From the NCBI GenBank assembly GCA_028293825.1, contig JAQGNY010000026.1, forward strand, positions 62,001-126,000: DNA of 64,000 nt. The letters run 5' to 3'. Below, one piece after another: positions 18,881 to 27,828 of the stretch. The notes beneath the pieces were generated by a model, which ran no database searches, had not been told where the DNA came from, and worked only from the letters and a program-made list of their open reading frames with translations. This DNA is from Verrucomicrobiaceae bacterium (GTDB lineage Bacteria; Pseudomonadota; Gammaproteobacteria; Pseudomonadales; CAMLJR01). Position 1 is the stretch's first letter, and each line of letters starts with the position of its first letter. The translations under genes were made by a program, and so were the position numbers.

Positions 18881-19678
18881 ATGAAGATTTATTCGTGGAA
18901 CGTCAACGGCATACGCGCCGTGATCAAAAAGAATTTGCTGCAGCCATTTCTCGACGCGCACCAGCCGGACATTCTTTGCCTGCAGGAAACCAAAGCCCAG
19001 CGCGATCAGGTTGAAGTCGAATTACCGGGCTATTCCGAACACTGGAATTCCGCGATCAAAAAGGGCTATTCCGGCACCGCCATTTTCAGCAAGACCGAAC
19101 CGCTCAATGTCATCAACGGCTTTCCCGATGAAATCACCGAGCGCTATGAATTTGCCGATGAATTGCAGCGCGATGCCAGCAGCGAAGGCCGTGTCATCGC
19201 CGCCGAATTTGAAAAATTCTTCGTGGTCACGGTTTACACCCCCAACGCGAAGGAAGACCTGAGCCGGCTCGCGCTGCGCCATCAACACTGGGACCCGGCG
19301 TTTCTCGCTTATTGCAAATATCTGGAGCAAAAAAAGCCGGTCATTTTTTGCGGCGATCTCAACGTCGCGCACACCGAGCTGGATCTGGCCAACCCGAAAC
19401 CGAATCGCGGCAAGAAGGGCTTCACCAACGAGGAGCGCGAAGGTTTTCAGAATTTCGTCGATGCCGGTTTCATCGACACGCTGCGGCTATTCAAGCAGGG
19501 CAACGGGCATTACAGCTGGTGGAGCCATTACGCCAATTCGCGCGAACGCAATGTCGGGTGGAGAATCGATTACGTGCTGGTGTCGCCGGCGCTAAAAGAC
19601 GAGGTGAAAAGCGCGGACATTCACGCCGATGTCTTCGGCAGCGATCACTGCCCGGTCAGTATCACGCTGAAAACTTAA
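18881..19678 (+). CDS. xthA: Exodeoxyribonuclease III (AP endonuclease)
   Basis: A cytosolic Mg-dependent AP endonuclease/3'-5' exonuclease of base-excision repair. The start is the ATG at 18881 (MKIYSWNVNGIRAVIKK), after a GAGGAA ribosome-binding site; a frame start at 18830 adds 17 unrelated residues. The 265-residue protein has the family landmarks: SWNVNGIR at the N-terminus, CLQETKAQ with the metal-binding Glu (residue 34), VYTPNAKEDLSR, CGDLNVAHTELDLANPK near residue 150 with the catalytic Asp-Asn, and GSDHCPV near residue 256 with the Asp-His pair. It converges on the EAL-HDOD gene, with 34 bases between stops. Confidence 0.95.
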   Translation: MKIYSWNVNGIRAVIKKNLLQPFLDAHQPDILCLQETKAQRDQVEVELPGYSEHWNSAIKKGYSGTAIFSKTEPLNVINGFPDEITERYEFADELQRDASSEGRVIAAEFEKFFVVTVYTPNAKEDLSRLALRHQHWDPAFLAYCKYLEQKKPVIFCGDLNVAHTELDLANPKPNRGKKGFTNEEREGFQNFVDAGFIDTLRLFKQGNGHYSWWSHYANSRERNVGWRIDYVLVSPALKDEVKSADIHADVFGSDHCPVSITLKT

Positions 19679-19712
19679 CTGCTGGCTGGCTGGCTGGCTA
19701 TCGAGCGGAGAA

Positions 19713-20933
19713 TCAGTCCAGCGAATTCAACACCGACGACACCCAGCCCAGGCTCTCGATATAGGCCTCGAGCAGCGTCGCTTTGTCGATCCCCAGCGTA
19801 GACATCGCCCGCCAATCGATTTGATCGAGATCGGCCTGGTCGAGCGCGATGGCGCAGTCGAGCAATTGCCCGCTGGCGCCGGTGTGATTGACGATGGCCT
19901 CGCGCACGGCGGGAGCGAACGGCAGGCGTTCGATAATCTGCTCCAACCCCATGTCCAGATAGGCATCCAGATTGGAAAACAAACCCACGGTAAATTGCTG
20001 ATCGCCCTCGCTGCTCAGCACCGACGAATGTTCGGCCAGCAACTGGCCGACGCGGGCGCGCAGCAGGCTGCTGGCAAACAGCGCCGGCAGTTTTCCCTCC
20101 AGGCCGGCCAACACCAACAAAGTACTCATGCTGCGAATTTTTTCGATGCCGAGCAGCGTGATCGCGCGCTTGATCGACGTCACCTCGCGGCCGACGCCGA
20201 TGAACGCTGAGTTCACCAGCTGCATGATTTTCAGCGCCAGCACGGCGTCGGTACGGATGATCTCTTCCAGCTTCGCCAGACTGATATCGTTTTTTTGCAG
20301 CGCGTCGAGTAGCAGCATCGCGCCGCGTTGACTCGGCGTTAAGCGCCGGCCGGAAACCGCCATCGGGCGCCCGTGGTAATAACCCTGAAACAAGCGAAAG
20401 CCCAGACCCAGGCAAAGCTTGAACATCTCCAGCGTTTCGACTTTCTCCGCCAGCAGCGTCAGCGGATAGCTTTGCAACCGCTCGACCAGCGCTTTGATAT
20501 CGTCCAGCGGCGTATTTAGCACGTCGATTTTCACGATGTTGGCCAGCGCCAGCAGCGGCTCGTGGCCGCTCAGGAATACGTAGTCGTCGAGCGCTATCGA
20601 GTAGCCGAGACGCTTCAGCGTCTTCAGCGCCTGCAGAACCTCAGGCGTGATCTCAATTTCTTCCAGAACCTCAATCACCACCCGCGACGGATCTACCGGT
20701 GGCGGCTGATTGAGCAATTGCGCGGTGAAGTTGATGAAGGCCGGTTTGCCGTTAAGTACGTCTTCAACCGGCAAGGCGCTGAACGCATCGAGCAGCACGG
20801 ACGCCGTCGCGGCCGAACCATGACTGAATTCGGCGCGATCGGCCTGACCTTCGCGAAACAGCAATTCGTACCCAAACACGCGATGTTTGGTGTCGTAAAT
20901 AGGCTGACGCGCAAATAAAACGGTATCCGACAT
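19713..20933 (-). CDS. EAL-HDOD two-domain signalling protein
   Basis: A 406-residue cytosolic protein with an N-terminal EAL-like domain (residues ~7-200) and a C-terminal HDOD domain (~200-395). It starts MSDTVLFARQPIYDTKHRVF; the frame stays open upstream to 21140 but that part has no homology. The EAL signature is degenerate: YELLFRE replaces the catalytic EAL and the segments SIALDDYV and LLAEKVET keep only parts of the motif set. It is therefore probably a c-di-GMP binder or an inactive scaffold rather than a phosphodiesterase. HDOD landmarks include ALKIMQLVNSAFIG and SIKRAITLLGIEKIRS. Its divergent neighbour encodes a PilZ protein. Confidence 0.88.
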   Translation of the reverse strand: MSDTVLFARQPIYDTKHRVFGYELLFREGQADRAEFSHGSAATASVLLDAFSALPVEDVLNGKPAFINFTAQLLNQPPPVDPSRVVIEVLEEIEITPEVLQALKTLKRLGYSIALDDYVFLSGHEPLLALANIVKIDVLNTPLDDIKALVERLQSYPLTLLAEKVETLEMFKLCLGLGFRLFQGYYHGRPMAVSGRRLTPSQRGAMLLLDALQKNDISLAKLEEIIRTDAVLALKIMQLVNSAFIGVGREVTSIKRAITLLGIEKIRSMSTLLVLAGLEGKLPALFASSLLRARVGQLLAEHSSVLSSEGDQQFTVGLFSNLDAYLDMGLEQIIERLPFAPAVREAIVNHTGASGQLLDCAIALDQADLDQIDWRAMSTLGIDKATLLEAYIESLGWVSSVLNSLD

Positions 20934-21261
20934 GCGTGGAATCGCCAGAGCAAAGGGTTGGGGAATCGCATCAATGCGGGCGGCGTCGGCTGACCGAGCG
21001 CCTTGTGCTTTAGCACGTATCACGAAACAAGGCGCGCTTACCAAGAATAGCCAAGATCGGCGCAAATACGAGCAAGCGCTCACTGCCGCAGCGGCAAGAA
21101 GGCGGTCGCCAGCGGCAAACGACTGCCGCTTATGCGCCACTCATCATCGGGCAAAAAACCAGCACGCCCGCGCGTCCTCTGGGCTTGGGCGGCTGGTATC
21201 AAATTTGCTGATTCCGACAGCAACCTATTTTTTTATCAGTTCTTTGCTCGGATTAAAGCCA
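20934..21261. other. Divergent intergenic region between EAL-HDOD and PilZ genes
   Basis: This stretch of 328 bases lies between two divergent starts. It stays open in one frame on each strand, but neither translation looks like protein: both are Ala/Arg-rich without domain features. I see no clear hairpin, promoter pair or tRNA, and presume it holds the two promoters. Confidence 0.4.
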
Positions 21262-21954
21262 ATGCCAGTCAACGCCGATTCGTCAGCGCAGAGCCATTTC
21301 AATCTGATCGTCGCGCAGCGCGCGCAAGCGATTATCGATATCGCCGTCGCCGGCTCCGATCAGCGTTTCCAGAGTGCGATTCTGGGGGTGGATACGGCGG
21401 CGCAAACGATTGCCATCGATGAATTGTTTCCACAGGGTTATCGCGCCAAAGCGGGGCAGCGCGTGAGACTGAGTCTGCGGCTGGATGGCGACCATCGCGA
21501 AAGCTTCGATACCGAAATTATCGGCGCGGAGGCAGACGGACGTTATCTACTGCGGCTGCCGGCCAGCGTCGATTATCACCAGCGCCGCTCCGCCTTTCGC
21601 GTACCGGTGCTCAAACAATGGGCGCGCAACGGCGAATTTTTCACCCCCGGCAGCCGCCGCTGCGAAGCGGCAGTGCGCGATATTTCGCCGAGCGGCATTC
21701 GTCTGGAAATCGTCGAGTGGTCGCCGCTGAAACAGGGCGATACGTTAGAGGAATTGCACTTCGAATTGCTTGGCGAGCGCTATCAGTGCCGCGCCAGCGT
21801 GCGCAATATTCGCGTCAAAGGCAGCAGCAGTATTGAAATCGGCGCCGCGTTTATCGATCTGCCGCGCCCGCAGCAACGCAACCTCGAGCGCAGTCTGATG
21901 CAGTTGCAACGGCGTCAGGCGGCATCGGCGGCGCAGTTGCGCGTTGCGGTTTGA
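21262..21954 (+). CDS. PilZ-domain c-di-GMP receptor, YcgR-like
   Basis: A 230-residue protein with an N-terminal YcgR-like beta domain (about residues 15-100) and a C-terminal PilZ domain (about 105-215). The two c-di-GMP contact motifs are intact: RRSAFR near residue 110 (RxxxR) and DISPSGIRLE near residue 142 ([D/N]xSxxG). YcgR proteins brake flagellar rotation or act on other targets when c-di-GMP rises. I use the ATG at 21262 (MPVNADSS); the frame is open upstream but not conserved. It is divergent from the EAL-HDOD gene, suggesting a small c-di-GMP response module. Confidence 0.88.
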   Translation: MPVNADSSAQSHFNLIVAQRAQAIIDIAVAGSDQRFQSAILGVDTAAQTIAIDELFPQGYRAKAGQRVRLSLRLDGDHRESFDTEIIGAEADGRYLLRLPASVDYHQRRSAFRVPVLKQWARNGEFFTPGSRRCEAAVRDISPSGIRLEIVEWSPLKQGDTLEELHFELLGERYQCRASVRNIRVKGSSSIEIGAAFIDLPRPQQRNLERSLMQLQRRQAASAAQLRVAV

Positions 21955-21998
21955 ATTCACGCCGGCACTTTCGGCCTGTGCTCGTCAGGCCGCTCGCG

Positions 21999-22844
21999 TT
22001 ATGAATCAGCGTCGGTGCTAGCGTCGTTCTCCGCTTTAGTTTTACGCCACACCAGCGGGTACAGCGCCTGCTCCAGCCAGCCGACTTCCGCTCCCGGCAA
22101 CCCGTATTGCGCGGGCCGCCCCTGCGGGTGATGGATAGTGCCGAATAGAAAATCGTAGAAGCTGAAAAACACCGCGAAGTTGCGGTAGCTTTTGCCATCG
22201 CGTCCATAGCCATGATGGGTGTGATGCATACCGGGCGTCACTACAACGTGCTCGATAAGGCGCAATACGCGCGCGGCTCGGGGGCGCCGGCGCAGCCAGT
22301 CGTCCCAGCGAAAATCGCTGTGCGTAAAAATATTCCAGAACATGATCACCAGAATTGAAACTGCCGCGGCCTGCGTCATACCCAAATAAATCGCCAAACC
22401 GAGCACCCAACCGTGCGGCGTGACGAACGTCCAGAACACATTGACGCGCCAAAATACCGAGATATTCATAAAGCTGGCGCTGTGATGGGTGCGATGCAGC
22501 CGATACAGGAACGGATGCTTTTTGGGGTTGTGCGCCATGCGATGCACCCAGTAAAAACAAAACTCGGTGGTCAACAACACCAACGGAATTCCGGACCACA
22601 ACGGTATGGCGCTGAGCGCTCCCGCGTAAGCCGGCAGCAGTAACGCAAATAAATGCGCGATCAATAAACCCGCCAGCGGGCGCATCACGCTCATACCGAC
22701 CAACATGCAGGTCGCGGTCGTCAGCACATCGTGCTTGGTGAAAAGTGTTTTCAACCGGCCGGCGCACAGCTCGGCCACCAAAACCACACCCATCACCGAG
22801 AAAATCACCCCATTGGCCTGATTGACCACATCGTTGCTCGTCAT
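21999..22844 (-). CDS. Sterol desaturase/fatty acid hydroxylase superfamily protein
   Basis: A 281-residue integral membrane di-iron enzyme. The histidine clusters of the superfamily are present: FYWVHRMAHNPKKH (about residue 100), LHRTHHSASFMN (about 118-123), and a late GMHHTHHGYGRDG near residue 205. At least four hydrophobic segments are visible. Members hydroxylate or desaturate sterols, carotenoids, fatty acids or ether lipids. The start is ATG 22844 (MTSNDVVNQANG). A perfect 23-base palindrome lies 20 bases upstream and the divergent TetR gene follows, so substrate-induced derepression is likely. The product's substrate is unknown. Confidence 0.87.
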   Translation of the reverse strand: MTSNDVVNQANGVIFSVMGVVLVAELCAGRLKTLFTKHDVLTTATCMLVGMSVMRPLAGLLIAHLFALLLPAYAGALSAIPLWSGIPLVLLTTEFCFYWVHRMAHNPKKHPFLYRLHRTHHSASFMNISVFWRVNVFWTFVTPHGWVLGLAIYLGMTQAAAVSILVIMFWNIFTHSDFRWDDWLRRRPRAARVLRLIEHVVVTPGMHHTHHGYGRDGKSYRNFAVFFSFYDFLFGTIHHPQGRPAQYGLPGAEVGWLEQALYPLVWRKTKAENDASTDADS

Positions 22845-22863
22845 CGCGCATCTCACCCTTGAT

Positions 22864-22886
22864 AGAAACGAAACCGTTTCGTTTCT
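22864..22886. promoter_or_regulatory. Perfect palindromic operator, probable TetR binding site
   Basis: An 11-base arm AGAAACGAAAC, one central base and the exact inverse GTTTCGTTTCT form a 23-base perfect inverted repeat. It lies 20 bases upstream of the desaturase-family start and 114 bases before the TetR start. Size, symmetry and position are those of a TetR-family operator controlling both divergent genes. Confidence 0.75.
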
Positions 22887-22999
22887 AAAGATAGTGCAGC
22901 GCAACGGGGCCGTCGACCACCTTGCGTGTGTGCAATGCTTTACCCGCACCGACAGGTACTCCAAGCTAGCGCCTTTCCTTTAGCCGGATCGTTACGTCA

Positions 23000-23629
23000 G
23001 TGGACATCGACACCAAACCTAATCCCGCCTCGCGGCTATCGCCGGAACGCTACGCCCATTTACTCGCGATCGCCGCCGAGGTGTTTCTCGCGCGCGGGCT
23101 GGGAAACACAACCATCGAGCAAATCGCGCAGCTTGCAGGTATCAGCAAAGCCACGATCTACCGGCGTTTTCGCAACAAGGAAGAATTGTTCGAGGAAGTG
23201 ATTCTAACCGTCACCACTGAAATGGCGCAGGCACTCGATGCTATAGAGCTAAAAGTCGCCGCGCCGGAATTGACCTTGCGCGCGGCGGCGCAGGCGATCA
23301 ACGCATCATTGCGGCTGCCGAGGCACGTCGAAGTTATGCGCGCGCTGATCGCGGAGGCATCGCGCCAACCGGAATTGGTCAAGCATGCGCGCCTGCGCAT
23401 GGTCGCGACGCTGACCGGAAAGCTAAACGAATATTTCCAGCAACTGATTGATGCGGGCATCATGGTGAGCACTTACTCTCAGCAAACTGCAGTGAGCTTT
23501 GTGTTCCTGGCCAGCGGCGGACTGCGTCCTTTATTGAATGCCACTGCGGATCAAGTCGATGACGAGCGCCGGCTGGAGGCCGATCTGCAAATGTTCCTGC
23601 GCGGCTGCGGGCTTCGCGCCGAGCTTTAA
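23000..23629 (+). CDS. TetR/AcrR-family transcriptional regulator
   Basis: A 209-residue dimeric repressor. The start codon is GTG at 23000 (protein MDIDTKPNP). The N-terminal helix-turn-helix spans about residues 18-62: LLAIAAEVFLARGLGNTTIE, QIAQLAGISKATIYRRFRNK. The C-terminal part is a variable helical ligand-binding domain. It is divergent from the desaturase-family gene with a perfect palindromic operator between the two, so it most likely represses that gene and itself. The ligand is unknown; a lipid or sterol-like substrate of the neighbour would be logical but is inference. Confidence 0.9.
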   Translation: MDIDTKPNPASRLSPERYAHLLAIAAEVFLARGLGNTTIEQIAQLAGISKATIYRRFRNKEELFEEVILTVTTEMAQALDAIELKVAAPELTLRAAAQAINASLRLPRHVEVMRALIAEASRQPELVKHARLRMVATLTGKLNEYFQQLIDAGIMVSTYSQQTAVSFVFLASGGLRPLLNATADQVDDERRLEADLQMFLRGCGLRAEL

Positions 23630-23919
23630 AGTACTTCACTGTGGTTTAAGTTTGGGGCTGATTGCTGCCGCAACTGCGACCGACTACGCCAAACGCTCTG
23701 CGGCGAGCCGATTATAGATAGCCGCAAACATGAGCGCGAAATTGCTCAGTATCATTCAGTCTATTGCGCCATATCGCCTTTGCACCAGATTGGCGCTAGC
23801 ATCGTCGCTGCTTTCGAAAGTCTGAATTTTCATTGCCCGGATCTGTGGATATCAGTTATCGCTTGCAAAAGCCTGGCGAAGGGATCGTCGACAGTTCGGC
23901 CTAATCTCGGAGATTGGTC
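23630..23919. other. Upstream region of the PEP-CTERM array
   Basis: A gap of 290 bases without a credible gene. I looked for a -24/-12 sigma54 promoter, expected in some PEP-CTERM systems, and found no convincing GG-N10-GC element. The ribosome-binding site CGGAG at 23908-23912 serves the first array gene. Confidence 0.35.
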
Positions 23920-25821
23920 ATGTCGGCTCGTTGCTCCACCGTTCTGCGCCCCACCTCTTTTCCACGTTTCAACTCACACCTTTCATCAGCAACCGTCGCC
24001 CTGATTCTGTCCGCCGCCGTTATGCCTGCTTTTGCTGTCGATGCCACCGATGTCGGCGCGGCGGGTGCAGCCGGCGCCAGCGGCGTGTTGGGAAAAGCCG
24101 GCGGCAACGGTAAAAACTCGCAGGCAGGTTTGGGCAGCAGCGACTTTTTCAACAACGTAAAAGCGACCGGCGGGCAGGGCGGCAATGGTGGGTCGAGCTT
24201 GCCGCTATTGCCGGGCGGTAACGGGGGAAAAGGCGGCGCGGCGAGCGCCACTCTGCAAACCGGCAATCAGGATTTTCCGACCGATATCGAATCGCAAGGC
24301 GCGGGTACCGTTGCGGCCACCGGTGGCAAGGGCGGGAATGGCGGCTCAGGCTTGCTGCCCGGTAATGGCGGCGCGGGTGGCGCGGCGGCGGCGCAAGGAA
24401 CGGATACCGGCACCACTAACTTCGATTCACTCGCCAGCTCCTCACTGCAGGTTGACGCCAGCGGCGGCGCCGGTGGCAGCGGACGCAATGGCGGCGCGGG
24501 TGGCGCCAGCACCGCGCAAAGCACCATCAATCTGCAGACAACTACCGGAGCCTCATCAAGCGCCACCGCGCAAGGTGGCGTCGGCGGCAACGCTGTACTG
24601 AGTGGCGGCAAAGGCGGCAGCGCCAATGCCGACGCGTCTTTAACTGCCTTCAGTTATCCGTCCGACAGCTATGTCACCGCCGTGGCGAAAGGCGGCAACG
24701 GCGGCAACTCGGCAACCGGGTTGAACGGCAATGGCGGCGCGGCGACGGCAACCAGCGGCGGCGATTTTTACGCGCGCGACTTTGGCCTGACCAGCTCCGC
24801 CACGGCGGTCGGCGGCGCCAGTGGTCTGGGTGGATTACCGCTTCAGGGTAACGGCGGCGACGCCATCGCGACAGCCAGCGGCAGCGCGCACAACGCGGCT
24901 TACATCAATTCGCAGAGCTCGGCGCAGGGTGGCGATGGCGTGTTGCGCGGCGGCAATGCCATCGCCAACGCCTCGGCCAGCGCCGATATGTTCGGCAACG
25001 CCAGCGCACAAGCCAGCGGCGGTGCCGGTAAACAAGCGGGCGCCGCGATTGCCACCGCCACCGTCAGCAACGGCTTTTTAGATACCACCGCCAACGCCGT
25101 CGCCAATTACACGGGTGCGTTCGTGCGCCAGGTCTCGGCGCGCGGCGAAACCTTCGCCGTCGAAAACCAAACCGCTTCGACCATCTACACACAAGCGCGC
25201 GTCGGCGATACCAGCTCGATAATGACGGCGGCGCCCGCGCCGGCAGCCGACACCAGCCTGATTGCCCGCGCCATCGCGCCGACCAAAGCCGAAGCCGCTA
25301 CCGCTCTGGCCGGCAATACCACGCTCAAAAATGCGTTCGCCGGCTGCAGCGTTTGGGGGCTGGGTGAGTTCGGCACCGGCGGCGGTTTGTTCGATTTCAA
25401 CAGCGCTTCCACGTCGTACACGTTCGACATCAACACGCTCGCCGACCCGCAACATCTGTGGCTGGGACTGCTCGATTCGAACCTGCCGAGCGCTACCACC
25501 GGCAACTTCCATTTCAGCATCGCCGGCGAAGGCACCACGTTGTTCGAGCACGATTTTACCGGCTCGGACTTCCTGAGCTACTTCGACGACCGCCTGTTCG
25601 ATCTCGGCACATGGAAAAATCTGGTCGGCAGCGATGGTCTGTTCAACCTCGACGTGTCCTTTTCGGGCTATGTGCCGAAAATCGATTTCGCCTTTGGCGA
25701 GCGGGCAGAAGCGAGCGCGGTGCCGGAACCATCGGCATTGATGTTGATTATTCTTGGCGTACTGGGACTATGGATTTCGCGCGACGGATTGCGGCTGGGC
25801 CGGTTTGGCCATAAGGAATAA
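23920..25821 (+). CDS. Glycine-rich PEP-CTERM protein, array copy 1
   Basis: A 633-residue predicted exported protein. I chose ATG 23920 (MSARCSTVLRP) over a TTG two codons earlier because CGGAG sits 7 bases before it. The signal peptide is SATVALILSAAVMPAFA (cleavage about residue 39). A short Gly-X-Y stretch (GAAGAAGASGVLGKAGGNG) follows. A long region to about residue 400 is built from GGNGG/GGKGG/GNGGAGG blocks with Ala-Thr-Ser spacers. A linker precedes a conserved domain (about 477-595: SVWGLGEF, HLWLGLLDSNLP, FHFSIAGEGTTLFEHDF, SYFDDRLFDLG). The tail VPEPSALMLIILGVLGLWI plus basic residues (from 601) is a PEP-CTERM signal. A single Cys sits in FAGCSVWG. Role unknown; surface or matrix protein by inference. 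Confidence 0.85.
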   Translation: MSARCSTVLRPTSFPRFNSHLSSATVALILSAAVMPAFAVDATDVGAAGAAGASGVLGKAGGNGKNSQAGLGSSDFFNNVKATGGQGGNGGSSLPLLPGGNGGKGGAASATLQTGNQDFPTDIESQGAGTVAATGGKGGNGGSGLLPGNGGAGGAAAAQGTDTGTTNFDSLASSSLQVDASGGAGGSGRNGGAGGASTAQSTINLQTTTGASSSATAQGGVGGNAVLSGGKGGSANADASLTAFSYPSDSYVTAVAKGGNGGNSATGLNGNGGAATATSGGDFYARDFGLTSSATAVGGASGLGGLPLQGNGGDAIATASGSAHNAAYINSQSSAQGGDGVLRGGNAIANASASADMFGNASAQASGGAGKQAGAAIATATVSNGFLDTTANAVANYTGAFVRQVSARGETFAVENQTASTIYTQARVGDTSSIMTAAPAPAADTSLIARAIAPTKAEAATALAGNTTLKNAFAGCSVWGLGEFGTGGGLFDFNSASTSYTFDINTLADPQHLWLGLLDSNLPSATTGNFHFSIAGEGTTLFEHDFTGSDFLSYFDDRLFDLGTWKNLVGSDGLFNLDVSFSGYVPKIDFAFGERAEASAVPEPSALMLIILGVLGLWISRDGLRLGRFGHKE

Positions 25822-25824
25822 ATC

Positions 25825-27828
25825 ATGCGTCTGCGCCCTGTTAACGCACTTCCGCAGCAGCCGTTAGCGAAAGGGAAACACTCGTTCGCAACTGACCTGC
25901 GCTTAAAAGCCGGGGCCGCGTTGCCTTTTCATGTGCTGGCAGCGGACGCCACCGATAACGGCGCGGCGGGCGCGACCGGTGCCAGCGGTGTTATCGGCAA
26001 AGTCGGCGGCAGCGGTCAGGCCGCACAAGCGGGTTTGGCCAGCAGCGATTTCACCAACACCGTTAGCACCAGCGGCGGAAAAGGCGGCAACGGTGGCGCG
26101 AGCTTCCCGCTGCTACCGGGCGGCAATGGCGGTAAAGGCGGCGCGGCGGCGGCGACGTTAAACACGGCTGGCCACGTTTTTCCGACCGATGCGAGCGTGC
26201 AGGTCATCGACTCAGTCACCGCACGCGGCGGCGCGGGTGGTAATGGCGGCGCTGGTTTGATCGCCGGCAAAGGCGGCGCCGGCGGCACAGCCACTGCCAA
26301 CGGCGCCAACGCCGGCGCGGCATCGGGCGAAACGGCAGTCGATTTTGCCTCGCAAATCAATGCAATCGGCGGCAATGGCGGCGCCGGAATCACTGGCGGC
26401 GCGGGCGGCAACGGTAACGCTGTCGGCAGCCAAATTCCCGGATCAACCACAGCCAGCAGCACCACTACTGCGCAGGCGCAGGGCGGCGACGGCGGCGCCG
26501 CTGTTTTGAGCGCAGGCAATGGCGGGGATGCACGCGCTGCGGTCACATTGGGCGTCACCGGCAACCCGAGCTACAGCACCATTACCGCCACCGCGACCGG
26601 CGGCAGTGGCGGCGCATCGCAAACCGGGCTGCATGGCAACGGCGGCACAGCCAGCGCCGTGGTCAGCAGCGAATTATCAAGTGGCAATATCGGCACCAGC
26701 TTGTCGGCCACAGCTATCGGCGGCGCCAGCGGCAGTAACTCCAGCGCCTCCTTATTGCTGCGCGGTAACGGTGGCGATGCCACCGCGACAAGCATCAGCG
26801 GCAACGGTAATCCAGCGGCAACTTTTGCGGATTCACACGCTGCGGCGCAAGGCGGCGCGGGCGCGGTGCGCGGTGGCAATGCCGTCTCCACGGCGAGCAA
26901 TCGGGCTTTTTTGAGCAGCGAAGCCAGTGCGCAAGCCAGCGCGGGTGCCGGCAAATTGGCCGGCGCTGCGGTGGCGACGGCGCAAGCCATCAGCCTCGGC
27001 GAAGGCGGCATCGCGACAGCGAGCGCTAACTCCGCCGGCACCTTCGTCAGACAAGTAACCGCCAGCGGTAGGTCGTATGATCGCGGTTCGTCGACGCCGA
27101 TCGGTACTTATGCGCAGGCCAGCGTCGGCAATAGCGATGCGCTGTTGGCGTCAGTTGCGCCGCCTTCGGCCGACGCCACATTGACCGTGCACGCCGCCGC
27201 TCCGACCGCCGCGCAAACTGCGGCGGCGCTGCAAGGCAACAGCCACATCGCGGGCCAATTTGCCGGCGGCTCGGTATGGGGATTGGGGTCTGTGGATGCC
27301 GGCAACCCGACCGGCCAAGAGGAGTCGCAGTACACCTTCAACGACGCCTCGATTTCCTACACCCTCGATGTCGCCACCATCGCCAACCCGCAACACCTGT
27401 GGCTGGGCTTGTTCGACTCGAACCTGGCGGACGACAGCATCGGCAATTTTCACTTCAGCATCGCCGGCGAAGGTGCCGCGCTGTTCGAGCACGATTTCTC
27501 CGGCTCGGATTTTCTCACCTATTTCGATGACCGCATTTTCGATCTGGGCAGCTGGGCCAATCTGGTCAGCAGCGACGGTCTGTTCAACCTCGACGTCTCG
27601 TTCTCAGGCTACGTGCCGCGACTCGAATTCGCGGTCGGTGAAATCACCTCATTATCGCCGTCAGTGCCGGAACCCTCGGCGCTGGCGCTTATTTTGGCGG
27701 GGCTGCTTAGTTTGGCGATGTCGCAAACTAAGCGGGCAGTATCGCGAAAAGGATTGCCGCAACGGCGGCGAATGAGGGAGAAAAGTCATGTGGTCGCCAT
27801 CGAGCAGAACGGGCTTAAACCTTTTTAA
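25825..27828 (+). CDS. Glycine-rich PEP-CTERM protein, array copy 2 (atypical ends)
   Basis: A 667-residue paralogue starting 3 bases after copy 1. It shares the Gly-X-Y opening (NGAAGATGASGVIGKVGG), the segment SFPLLPGGNGGKGGAA, and the C-terminal domain (SVWGLGSV, HLWLGLFDSNLADDSIGN, FHFSIAGEGAALFEHDF). VPEPSALALILAGLLSLAM starts at 614. Two things are odd. The signal peptide is poor: charged residues and His interrupt it (RLKAGAALPFHVLAAD). The protein also runs about 34 residues past the PEP-CTERM helix with many Arg/Lys, overlapping copy 3 by 41 bases, whereas siblings stop about 10 residues after the helix. Export and sorting may be impaired. Confidence 0.8.
   Translation: MRLRPVNALPQQPLAKGKHSFATDLRLKAGAALPFHVLAADATDNGAAGATGASGVIGKVGGSGQAAQAGLASSDFTNTVSTSGGKGGNGGASFPLLPGGNGGKGGAAAATLNTAGHVFPTDASVQVIDSVTARGGAGGNGGAGLIAGKGGAGGTATANGANAGAASGETAVDFASQINAIGGNGGAGITGGAGGNGNAVGSQIPGSTTASSTTTAQAQGGDGGAAVLSAGNGGDARAAVTLGVTGNPSYSTITATATGGSGGASQTGLHGNGGTASAVVSSELSSGNIGTSLSATAIGGASGSNSSASLLLRGNGGDATATSISGNGNPAATFADSHAAAQGGAGAVRGGNAVSTASNRAFLSSEASAQASAGAGKLAGAAVATAQAISLGEGGIATASANSAGTFVRQVTASGRSYDRGSSTPIGTYAQASVGNSDALLASVAPPSADATLTVHAAAPTAAQTAAALQGNSHIAGQFAGGSVWGLGSVDAGNPTGQEESQYTFNDASISYTLDVATIANPQHLWLGLFDSNLADDSIGNFHFSIAGEGAALFEHDFSGSDFLTYFDDRIFDLGSWANLVSSDGLFNLDVSFSGYVPRLEFAVGEITSLSPSVPEPSALALILAGLLSLAMSQTKRAVSRKGLPQRRRMREKSHVVAIEQNGLKPF

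Noticed and set aside
20934-21140. N-terminal extension of the EAL-HDOD protein
   Set aside because: The extension is Ala/Arg-rich without homology, and MSDTVLFARQP is the usual beginning of the family.
23630-23919. Sigma54 promoter before the PEP-CTERM array
   Set aside because: No GG-N10-GC pair with flanking consensus could be found on the + strand.
26016-26564. Long Pro/Leu/Ala-rich open frames on the - strand across the PEP-CTERM array
   Set aside because: They are the complement of GGC/GGN-rich glycine codons and have no domain or ribosome-binding site; the + strand genes explain the region.
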